Positions 1 to 6,587 of a stretch of DNA of 26,209 nt are shown in pieces. Position 1 is the first letter of the stretch; each line of letters starts with the position of its first letter. The stretch lies in contig JBKQPR010000080.1 of NCBI GenBank assembly GCA_052144935.1, positions 1 to 26,209 of the forward strand. Direction: 5' to 3'. Under the pieces are notes generated by a model that ran no database searches, was not told the DNA's origin, and worked only from the letters and a program-made list of their open reading frames with translations. The position numbers and the translations under genes are program-made. The stretch comes from JOPF133 sp052144935 (GTDB taxonomy: Bacteria > Acidobacteriota > Terriglobia > Bryobacterales > Bryobacteraceae).

Positions 1-432
1 GATTCCCACTTCTATGTCGCCCGCCCCATATCGACCGCCGCCAACTTGAAGCTCTTCGAGGTAAGCCCAGCACGGGACGCGCCGCTCCCTCGACCGCCTG
101 GACGTCGTTGGCGAGGACGATCTCAAAATGACAGGATCGGCGTAAGATGAGGAGGTTGCGGCAATATATTCGAAATATGAAACGTGTCCATTTTGGGTGG
201 GTAGGCCGGTATCTGACCAAGAGATTGGGCTTCCCGTTCGACGAACTGCTCAGCAGCGTGGCGACGTCCGGGCGCTCCGCGATTATGGGATTAAGTCGTG
301 TCGGCTGCAGGCCGAAAGTGCTAACAGATTGCTAACAGGAGATCCGGAAACAGTCGATAATATCAAGTACATAGAGACCGTATGTGATTGATTCTTCGCA
401 ATAACGCTATCCACCCAGAACCAAGTATTGAA
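1..432. other. Left flank with no convincing gene
   Basis: No ORF here has a recognisable product. Frame 1 of the plus strand is open from base 1 to a TGA at 148-150 and could be the last 49 codons of a gene that begins before the window, but I do not recognise the peptide. Short ORFs at 147-335 and 197-391 have no family signature and no good ribosome binding site. The stretch ends at the initiator-tRNA remnant, so it may be the far end of a neighbouring integrated element or rearranged chromosome. Confidence 0.4.
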
Positions 433-477
433 CTCATAACCCAAAGGTCGAAGGTTCAAATCCTTCCCCCGCAACCA
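433..477 (+). other. 3' half of initiator tRNA-fMet (CAT); integrase attachment site
   Basis: The segment reads as the anticodon loop CTCATAA, the 3' anticodon stem, variable loop, T arm with GGTTCAAATCC, the 3' acceptor strand ending CCCCGCA, then ACCA (CCA at 475-477). The A just before the discriminator fits the unpaired C1-A72 end of initiator tRNA. The bases to the left do not resemble a tRNA 5' half, so this is a remnant and not a working gene. Its complement encodes the last 14 residues and stop codon of the adjacent recombinase, the usual sign of an attachment core carried by an element that integrates into a tRNA gene. Confidence 0.85.
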
Positions 478-2107
478 CCCGAACGCGCTTTTCGGTGCCG
501 CCTTGGCTTCCGTCTCCTTCCGCGTATCCTCCCAACAGGTTCCACTCGCCTTCGGCGATGTAGTACCCTTTCTTTCCTTGGCCTTGGGGTAGCATTTGGA
601 TTCCAGCTACATGCTTCGCCAGTTCGGCCTTGGCCCGCTGCACGTCGGCGTTCAGCAAATGGCGAATGTCACCCAATCGCTCTGACACGAAACGGCGGAT
701 TTTGGCGACGTGCCCAGACACAGAATCCGGGTGCGCAGTCAATAGGCGCTGTGTGATTTCGCTGATCTCCTGTTCCCTGCTGTTGATGGCTTCCACCAGG
801 GTACCGGAGTGTCCGCACGCTGCGACCGTCTCAACCAGGCGCCGAAGCTCCTGCTGGATCTGCTCTCGACGTTGGCGCATCCGGGAGATCTGGTCCGAGA
901 GTCCGGAGAGCGAAACTGTCAACTGCCGCTCGAATTCATGAATGGCGTAATCAACAATTTCGGGCTGAAGCACTGCCCTTTGCAGTTCTGAAAGCAGGTG
1001 GTCTTCCAGCCAGTCGGCGCGTTCTTTTAGTTTGTTGGGGCACGCGTCGCGGTAGTAATTCTGTGGACACCCATACTTGTGGTGACCGCTTTTGCCTCTT
1101 CCCGTCACGATGACGAGGTTCGCCCCGCATAAACCGCATTTCAAAAATCCGGTCAAAACGTGCGGGCTGGATGCGGCGCGATGGTAAAGGCCGGCGCGTG
1201 GGCCACGGCTGAATTGTTGCGCCACAAAGGCAAGCCGACTCTGAACGCGTTCCCAAAGCTCTTCGTCGATGATCCGCAGCTCTGGCTGTTCCAGCGTGAG
1301 CCATTCGCTCTTCGGCCGTTCGCGTCTCAGCCGCTTGTTCGTTCCTGGCTGCTTGACAAATCGGGAGCTGTTCCAGACAATGCGCCCCGCGTAAAGTTCA
1401 CGCCGAAGCATCTCCCTGATGGCAGTCGGGCACCAAGTGGCGTATTGCTTTCCAGAACGCGGCCGCGGTGAGGGAACGTGCTCCCGGTTTAAGGTCTTTG
1501 CGATGCCCTTGAGCGAGCCACCATCGGCAGCCATTTCAAAAATGCGTCGGACGGTTGCAGCTTCGGCCGCGTTGATGCGCCGCCGAACCCCGACACCGTT
1601 TGCCTCGGCCACGTTGTCGTATCCGTAGCAACGCCCGCCAGTGTGTAGACCGAGGAGTGCACGGCCCTCCAAACCCCGGTGGGTCTTCTTCGCCAGTTCC
1701 TTGATGTACAACGAATCCACCAACCCGTGGACCGTCATCAATACGTCGGCCTGCTGGTTCTCGCTGTCGATTCCCTGCGAAACCGCCACGTAGCGGACAC
1801 CGAGAAAACTCAAGATCTCGAAGGTTCGGGCTTGCTCGCCCTGGTTACGTGAAATTCGGCTTGTGTCATCGAGAAGCAGCGCGTCGAAAGGTCGGGGTTT
1901 GCGCGCGGCGGCCTCCAACAGCCGAACAAACGCTGGCCGATCCGCGCCGGCTCCGGACAAAGCTTCGTCAGCATACACGTGCTGGTCGAGAAACTGCCAA
2001 CCCTCCTCTTCGGCCTTTTCCCGACATTTTCGCAGTTGGTCCTGAATCGAAGCCGGACTCTGTCGGTCGCTGGAGTATCGGGCGTATGCGGCGCAACGCA
2101 GTGTCAT
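434..2107 (-). CDS. Large serine recombinase / site-specific integrase
   Basis: This 557-aa protein has the layout of large serine integrases. The N-terminal resolvase domain (about 1-150) carries the nucleophile motif YARYSSDRQ with Ser12 as the likely catalytic serine, and SRISRN near residues 83-88. A recombinase domain spans about 160-290. A zinc ribbon uses Cys324, Cys327, Cys347 and Cys356, and a coiled coil covers about 385-455. It would cut and rejoin DNA at attachment sites to integrate or excise the element. The ATG at 2107 overlaps the stop of the upstream ORF as ATGA, which suggests coupled translation. The tail (AGEGFEPSTFGL) is read from the complement of the initiator tRNA remnant, and the stop codon falls in the anticodon loop. 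This tail is probably not functional protein; it shows that the attachment core overlaps the end of the gene. No lesion is visible. Confidence 0.93.
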   Translation of the reverse strand: MTLRCAAYARYSSDRQSPASIQDQLRKCREKAEEEGWQFLDQHVYADEALSGAGADRPAFVRLLEAAARKPRPFDALLLDDTSRISRNQGEQARTFEILSFLGVRYVAVSQGIDSENQQADVLMTVHGLVDSLYIKELAKKTHRGLEGRALLGLHTGGRCYGYDNVAEANGVGVRRRINAAEAATVRRIFEMAADGGSLKGIAKTLNREHVPSPRPRSGKQYATWCPTAIREMLRRELYAGRIVWNSSRFVKQPGTNKRLRRERPKSEWLTLEQPELRIIDEELWERVQSRLAFVAQQFSRGPRAGLYHRAASSPHVLTGFLKCGLCGANLVIVTGRGKSGHHKYGCPQNYYRDACPNKLKERADWLEDHLLSELQRAVLQPEIVDYAIHEFERQLTVSLSGLSDQISRMRQRREQIQQELRRLVETVAACGHSGTLVEAINSREQEISEITQRLLTAHPDSVSGHVAKIRRFVSERLGDIRHLLNADVQRAKAELAKHVAGIQMLPQGQGKKGYYIAEGEWNLLGGYAEGDGSQGGTEKRVRVVAGEGFEPSTFGL

Positions 2108-2274
2108 TGGACGCGCTCCGGGTTTGTGGTATCCGAATCCTGGGAAGGAAATGGACTCAAGCCATTATCGCCCCCGTTGCCGCAGATTGCCAGATACTCT
2201 CGTACCATAATCGGAACGAGCACATTGTCCAGCCATTGCTTCAAGACCCGATCGATCTTCTTGTCTCGTTCCAT
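2104..2274 (-). CDS. Small protein coupled to the serine recombinase
   Basis: From the ATG at 2274 the product is 56 aa; a TTG at 2331 would add 19 residues. The first part (MERDKKIDRVLKQWLDN, then VLVPIMVREYLA) is amphipathic and probably helical, and the tail is polar. The stop overlaps the recombinase start (ATGA), so the two are almost certainly co-translated. I do not recognise a family. Its position suggests a helper of the recombinase such as a directionality factor, but no DNA-binding motif is visible and the function is unknown. The upstream sequence has only a weak GGATC as a possible ribosome binding site. Confidence 0.6.
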   Translation of the reverse strand: MERDKKIDRVLKQWLDNVLVPIMVREYLAICGNGGDNGLSPFPSQDSDTTNPERVQ

Positions 2275-2462
2275 CACGCAATCTTGATCCAGACGATTGG
2301 CAGCGCACGGAAACGCAGTTCCCTGCCTCAAACGCAGCCCGTTTTAACCAATCAGCTTAATGCTCCTGTCCGACAGTCCTGAGGTCCTCCGTCCAGACCC
2401 CTGCCGCCAGATTCAAGGAATGTCCGCAGAATTGAAGGATTGATCCGAATCTGACGGCCCAA

Positions 2463-2585
2463 CTATACTCTGCCCGGCACCAGGTTGAGCCGGAGCAACT
2501 CGTACATTCTTGGCCTGGCGACACCCAGAATCTTCGCAGCCTCCGCGACAGTTAAGAGCTTCTCCGACACCTCAGCCGACCTCAA
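2463..2585 (-). pseudogene. Truncated excisionase-like helix-turn-helix protein
   Basis: From a TTG at 2585 the minus strand encodes about 40 residues, including LLTVAEAAKILGVARPRMYE followed by LLRLNLVPGRV and a stop (TAG, complement of 2463-2465). This is the start of the MerR/excisionase winged helix seen in Xis-like proteins, where LTVxEAAxxLGV leads into the recognition helix. Full-length relatives continue through a wing and a third helix for about 20 more residues, so this copy is cut off. It lies between the 182-aa gene and the recombinase on the same strand, where a directionality factor would be expected. It could be a relic or a very short functional peptide. Confidence 0.6.
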
Positions 2586-2610
2586 TGAGGACTATAAGGC
2601 TCCAACCGAA

Positions 2611-2679
2611 GGAAAATCGAGGGATAAACGGAGGGAAAATCGGGGAGAATCGAGGAGAATCAGGGAAAATCAGGGAATC
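2611..2679. repeat. Purine-rich imperfect tandem repeat array
   Basis: About six to seven copies of a 9-12 base unit close to GGGAAAATCG/A lie head to tail, with variants GGGAGAATCGA and GGAGAATCA. The strand asymmetry (nearly all purines on the plus strand) and regular phasing resemble iterons or a binding array. It lies just behind the end of the 182-aa gene and upstream of the excisionase-like relic, so it falls inside the regulatory part of the element. No coding role is apparent. Confidence 0.7.
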
Positions 2680-2698
2680 TCCGAGGGTGCCAGGGATC

Positions 2699-3247
2699 TT
2701 AGACCTTTGGAGTTTCGCGGATGTACTTGGAAGCCTTGTTGAGTGTTTGCTGGTGGACCGCTTCCTGGCCCTTCAACATTTTCCTCAATGTTTTCGGATC
2801 TATTCCGTCCATATCCCCGCATGCTTTTTCAAATCCATGGCCGCGATTCTCCATGGCCTTCCTGAGTTCCGCGCCGAAGCCTGGGGGTATGGGCACTCTC
2901 TTGCCGTCGCCTGACGGCTGAAAGTGGACCTCTCGACCCAACGGCCGGTCGATATTCTGAACCATGAATCCGGGCCCGATGAGTTTCACAGCCAGCGCGA
3001 TGATAAGTTCCGTATTTCGAACACACGAGGAAGCGAGCCGGTCGAAGAAATCAATATTCTCCCTTGCTTCCCGGATGTCGGGCGAGAGGGTAAAGATGTG
3101 CGGGCGCATCTTCTTGCACGCAGCCACAATTGCAGCTTTGGCTTGCCTGGTTTGCCCGCGTTGCAACGACTCTAAGGCATCCTCAAGATCCGCGAGGCAG
3201 TTTTGTACGGCCTCCGTCGCAGAACCAAGGGTATGCCGCTCCAGCAT
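2699..3247 (-). CDS. Hypothetical protein, possible C-terminal helix-turn-helix
   Basis: This 182-aa protein starts at an ATG within CATATG at 3247. The first half is helical and rich in charged residues (LADLEDALESLQRGQ). The end (IDPKTLRKMLKGQ followed by a second helix) resembles the turn and recognition helix of small DNA-binding proteins, but the match is loose. No enzyme motif is present. It is the first gene of a minus-strand series that leads to the serine recombinase, it has a plausible sigma-70 promoter at 3280-3308 with a palindrome just upstream, and no strong ribosome binding site is visible. A regulator of the element is a reasonable guess, not a demonstrated role. Confidence 0.65.
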   Translation of the reverse strand: MLERHTLGSATEAVQNCLADLEDALESLQRGQTRQAKAAIVAACKKMRPHIFTLSPDIREARENIDFFDRLASSCVRNTELIIALAVKLIGPGFMVQNIDRPLGREVHFQPSGDGKRVPIPPGFGAELRKAMENRGHGFEKACGDMDGIDPKTLRKMLKGQEAVHQQTLNKASKYIRETPKV

Positions 3248-3279
3248 ATGTTACAGAAGGCGTGAGCGGTCCCTCAGTA

Positions 3280-3308
3280 ATAGTACACCAGAGGTTTTGG
3301 CCGTTCAA
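3280..3308 (-). promoter_or_regulatory. Sigma-70-type promoter for the 182-aa gene
   Basis: On the minus strand a TTGAAC -35 box (3303-3308) is separated by exactly 17 bases from a TACTAT -10 box (3280-3285). Transcription would begin near 3273 and give a leader of about 26 bases before the ATG at 3247. Each box matches the consensus at 4 of 6 positions. Confidence 0.5.
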
Positions 3309-3322
3309 CCCACTCGTACTCG

Positions 3323-3354
3323 GGTAGTGGTGGAGTTCAAACTGCACCACTACC
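3323..3354. promoter_or_regulatory. 32-bp near-perfect palindrome, candidate operator
   Basis: Outer arms GGTAGTGGTG (3323-3332) and CACCACTACC (3345-3354) are perfect 10-base complements. Inside them AGTT and AACT also pair, leaving one G/G mismatch and a two-base centre. The site begins 14 bp upstream of the -35 box of the minus-strand promoter. No run of T follows on either side, so it is more likely a protein-binding site than a terminator. Confidence 0.55.
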
Positions 3355-3449
3355 GATTCTCGATTCCCCAGCGGCGCTGGTAGAAGGCCCGCAGTCTCAC
3401 TCCGTGCTGCCCCGGCTTCAGGCTGGTCACGTAACACGGTCCGGGAGAT

Positions 3450-4090
3450 GTCCTTGATCAGTGGATCGGCCCGCCAACAGCTCCTTCCAATGAACAGGCT
3501 GCCCGGCCCGCGGTCCCAGGGCGGTCGCGCAGCGCGCAGCCGGCGGGGCGCCGGGCTGAAGCGGCAAGACCGGTGAGTGAGGTGTGGCGGCCGGCAGGGG
3601 CGCCGGGCAGCGACTTGTCATGCGCCCCCGCGCCGGCATCGTCATGCAACGCCGCCTGGCGCACGTGAGAATCGGCCCGCCAGCAGCCGCGGGAGACCGC
3701 GGAGCCGCCCACCGTCCACCTGCTTGCTGCCGCGCACCAGGCTCTCGGTGCCGCTATCGCAGATCGTGGGACTGTAGGCGTCAAAGGCATCGAGCGGCAC
3801 CGCCGCGCGGGACGTACGCTCCCGGCCCGCGACCGCATGGCCGCCGCCCACCGCGCCACGGGCGGAAACGGCAAGACGGGTTCGGCCGGCAGCGGCGCCG
3901 GGCAGCGGTGCGTCAATGCGCCCCCACGCTGGCATCGTCATGCGCCGCCTGGGCGGCCACGTCGGGATCGGCCCGCCAGCAGCGCAGGAGACCGAGGAGC
4001 CGTCCACCAGCCTGCTGCCTCGCACCGGGCCCTCGGGTACCGCAAGCGCAGATCGTGGGCCGTAGGGTGGCCGCCGCGGATCTGGTACAT
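3450..4090. repeat. GC-rich interspersed repeat tract 1
   Basis: Two degenerate copies of the repeat family found throughout the window lie head to tail. Recognisable blocks in order are the gcgccgggcagcga block, a CATCGTCATGCG block, GCCGCCTGGCGCACGT (about 3651-3666, altered near 3945), CGGCCCGCCAGCAGC, GAGACCGAGGAGCCG and a GCAGATCGTGGG block (about 3760 and 4050). ORFs cross the tract in all six frames only because stop codons are rare at this GC content. The copies differ by indels that are not multiples of three, so the tract is not protein-coding. Confidence 0.8.
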
Positions 4091-4185
4091 CTTGCGGTGT
4101 GAAATAAGCCCAAAGCGCGGAGGGAAGCTCTCGGTCGTGGCTACGCCCGTTCCGAACCTCGAAAAGAGCGGCGGCCGCAACCTCC

Positions 4186-4191
4186 TATAAT
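4186..4191 (+). promoter_or_regulatory. Perfect -10 hexamer upstream of the membrane-protein gene
   Basis: TATAAT occurs inside a GC-rich stretch about 105 bases before the GTG start at 4297, with no good -35 box at 16-18 bp. It lies in the loop between inverted arms GGCGGCCG and CGGCCGCC. It may be an activator-dependent promoter; the case rests on the -10 box alone. Confidence 0.35.
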
Positions 4192-4275
4192 AAAGACGGC
4201 CGCCTAGTCCCGGCCCGCGAACCGGGGCGAAGCGCGGGAACCTTGACCTGCTGGCGGCCAACTCCCTGATCAAGG

Positions 4276-4293
4276 ATCGCTGCAAGGAGCGAT
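4276..4293 (+). promoter_or_regulatory. Ribosome binding site in a hairpin loop
   Basis: ATCGCT (4276-4281) pairs with AGCGAT (4288-4293) and the six-base loop GCAAGG holds most of the AAGGAG Shine-Dalgarno sequence. The spacing fixes GTG 4297 as the start of the next gene, since the nearby ATG at 4292 leads to an immediate stop. Pairing could modulate initiation. Confidence 0.4.
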
Positions 4294-4296
4294 GCC

Positions 4297-5124
4297 GTGG
4301 AGTATCTAAGGCTTGTTTGCTCTCGCGCTCTCCGTGAAACGAAGAAGCTCTGGACGCCGCAAAGAATGTGGGTAGCTTTTCTATCGCCGGTTGTCACTGT
4401 TCCGATACGAGGCCTCTTTTATGGGTGGACCATGAAGGACCTAGGTTTCACGGCGGTTGTTACGCTACTTGTAGTGTGCATCCTCTGGGGCCTGACTTTT
4501 TTGTTTGACTGTTTTCGTGCCCCCGCTCTGATCTACCGCGAACAGCGGATGACGATCCAGGAGATACCCAGATCTGGTACCCCATCTGAACGGCCTCAGC
4601 CCGCGCCAAGACTTGTCGTTCGCGGGCCTCTGAATAAGGCCTGCCCATTTCCGGTTCCCGATGAGCGATACACTACAAGGCCACTGGATTGCGTGGTTCT
4701 CGCTGTAAGGAATTCAGCCGACAGCTCAGCAGACGAAGCTGACAACGTCATTGCGCATCTCGATTTCGAATCGGACACAGCTCCCACCGTCCATATCGAC
4801 GAAGGGTGGTGGTGCGAAGACCAAGAAGACACAGGATCTAATTATTCTTCTATTGGCAGGGACGAAACCAGGCACCTCGTAATCGCTATCCAAGCAGATC
4901 ACGGATGCTTCGCTGTACCTAAAGAGTTCAAAAGCTACCACGGTCGGAACATGCCCGGCGATCCAATAGCGCTTCCAGTCGGACACCACAGAGTCACCGT
5001 GGAAATAACCGCGGAGAGCGTTAGAGAGAGCTTTTACCTGGACGCCAAGATATCTGAAGATGGCAAGATCTCGTGGTCCACTCCGATGACTGCGCGGCCT
5101 TCAGCATGGCCGAAACTAAGGTAG
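4297..5124 (+). CDS. Hypothetical protein with two N-terminal membrane helices
   Basis: This 275-aa protein starts at GTG 4297 behind AAGGAG. Residues about 23-45 and 50-72 form two hydrophobic segments (VAFLSPVVTVPIRGLFYGW; FTAVVTLLVVCILWGLTFLF), followed by a soluble domain of about 200 residues with an acidic stretch (DEGWWCEDQEDTG) and beta-rich segments such as VGHHRVTVEITAES. The topology suggests a membrane anchor with the C-terminal domain on one side. No catalytic motif or known family is apparent. It stands alone between two repeat tracts and its GC content is lower than theirs, which supports real coding. Proteins with two helices and a soluble tail occur among phage-defence effectors, but nothing here proves that role. 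Confidence 0.7.
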   Translation: MEYLRLVCSRALRETKKLWTPQRMWVAFLSPVVTVPIRGLFYGWTMKDLGFTAVVTLLVVCILWGLTFLFDCFRAPALIYREQRMTIQEIPRSGTPSERPQPAPRLVVRGPLNKACPFPVPDERYTTRPLDCVVLAVRNSADSSADEADNVIAHLDFESDTAPTVHIDEGWWCEDQEDTGSNYSSIGRDETRHLVIAIQADHGCFAVPKEFKSYHGRNMPGDPIALPVGHHRVTVEITAESVRESFYLDAKISEDGKISWSTPMTARPSAWPKLR

Positions 5125-5167
5125 TCCGGCTCCCCATTCTGCCAATGCCTCACAGGCGCCAGGCCGG

Positions 5168-5221
5168 GCCGTCAACCTCGCCGGCCGCGCCGTCAACCTC
5201 GCCGGCCGCGCCGTCAACCTC
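5168..5221. repeat. 21-bp tandem repeat, about 2.6 copies
   Basis: Two exact consecutive units that begin GCCGTCAACCTCGCC, plus a partial third, start at 5168, 5189 and 5210. They sit between the end of the 275-aa gene and the second GC-rich tract. Copies are identical, so the expansion is recent compared with the neighbouring diverged repeats. Confidence 0.8.
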
Positions 5222-5259
5222 CGAAAATCCCGAAAGTAGGGCACACCGAACATGGAAGT

Positions 5260-6435
5260 CGTCGCGGCGGGCGCCGCCGCGCGCATGGGCGCTCTCTCCA
5301 CGGGGTCGCATTGCCGCCGCCCACCGCGCGGGGCGGGCGGGACCTCGAGCTGAAACGGCACGACCGGTTCGGCCTGGCGGCCGGCAGTGGCGCCGGGCAG
5401 CGATCGGAGAGGCCGGCGTCGCCTGGCGCGACGAGCGCCATGCGAATGCCGGCATCGTCATGCGCGCCGCCTGGCGAACGTCGCGGCCCGCCAGCCGCGG
5501 CGGAGACCGAGGAGCCGGCCGCGAGCTTGCTGCCGCCTACAAAGCCCTGGCGGCGCCGCCGCGCGGATTGACGCCCTGCCCGCGGTCGCGTCGCCGCCGC
5601 CCGCCGCGCCGTCGACGGGACGCCAGGCACGGCACTGGACCGGCCTGGCGCCCGACGGTGGCGCCAGACAGCGATTCGCCACGTGCCCCCTCGCCGGCAT
5701 CGTCATGCGCGCCGCCTGGCGCGGGTCAGGATCGGTCCGCCAGCAGCCGCAGGAGACCGAGGGGCCGTCGACCAGCTTGCCGCAGCGCGGACCAGGCCCT
5801 CGGGTACCGCGACCGCAGGTCATGGGCATGTAGGCGTGGCCGCCGCGGATCGAGGTGCCCAAATGCGGCGCGCAACGGGCCCGCCGCGCGCGTGGCCGCT
5901 CTCGGGCCGCGGTCGCATGGCAGCCGCCCACCGCGCCGCGGGCGGGACGACGGGCGGAAACGGCACGACCGGTTCGGCTTGGCGGCCGGCCGTGGCACCC
6001 AAGCGCGCGATCGTCACGCGCCCCCGCGCCGTCATCGTCATGCGTGCCGCGTGGCGCACGTTGCCATCGGCCCGCCAGCAGCAGCAGGAGATCGAGGAGC
6101 CGTCCTCCAGCTTGCCGCCGCGCACAAGTCCCCCTGTACCGTAATCGCAGATCGTGGACCCGTAGGCGGGCCGTTGTGGATCTGCGGTGCATCGCCTTTG
6201 CGCGCCATGCCGCTCCAGCGCCGGACCAGGAGCACGGCATCCAACGGCGACGCACCAGGCGGCGCCGCTGCGCGGATGGACGCTCCTCGGCCCGCGGTCG
6301 CGGGCCGCCGCCCACCGCGCCGCGGGCGGGACGCCGGGCGGAAACGGCACGAGCGCCTGGTCGCCGCCCACGCCATGCGCCCCCACGCCGGCACGGTCAT
6401 GCGCGCCGCCTGGCGCACGTAGGTCGGCCCACACT
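5260..6435. repeat. GC-rich interspersed repeat tract 2 (at least four units)
   Basis: At least four head-to-tail copies share the order: GATGGACGCTCTCGG-like block, CCGCCCACCGCGCCG / GGGCGG inverted repeat, GGAAACGGCACGACC, GGTTCGGCCTGGCGGCCGG, CATCGTCATGCG, GCCGCCTGGCG (near 5465, 5711, 6050 and 6408), GAGACCGAGGAGCCG, and a TACCGCGACCGCAG block in some copies. Copies are diverged by substitutions and frame-changing indels. Long ORFs here (for example 5073-6422 plus and 5458-6315 minus) have the low-complexity Arg/Ala/Pro composition of non-coding GC-rich DNA and are rejected as genes. Confidence 0.85.
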
Positions 6436-6587
6436 AAGATTGTGGGCGTTGGCCGGCTAAGTGACGTGGGCGGCTCACCAGGAGTAATCCCGACGGCCGC
6501 GTCCCCGGCAGAATCGCAGCAGCAGATTCGGGGTATTCTTGGACTGTTGCCGAAATTCCAAGGCGTCAGTCCGGGGAGGGTTGAGCA

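Noticed and set aside
433..477. Functional tRNA gene
   Set aside because: Only the 3' half is present; no acceptor 5' strand or D arm precedes it.
3450..4090. CRISPR array or phage direct repeats
   Set aside because: Units are long, degenerate and contiguous, without short identical repeats separated by unique spacers, and no cas gene is present.
5073..6422. 449-aa plus-strand ORF and a 285-aa minus-strand ORF across the same DNA
   Set aside because: Arg/Ala/Pro-rich low-complexity products in all frames; the DNA is the GC-rich repeat tract, whose copies differ by frame-changing indels.
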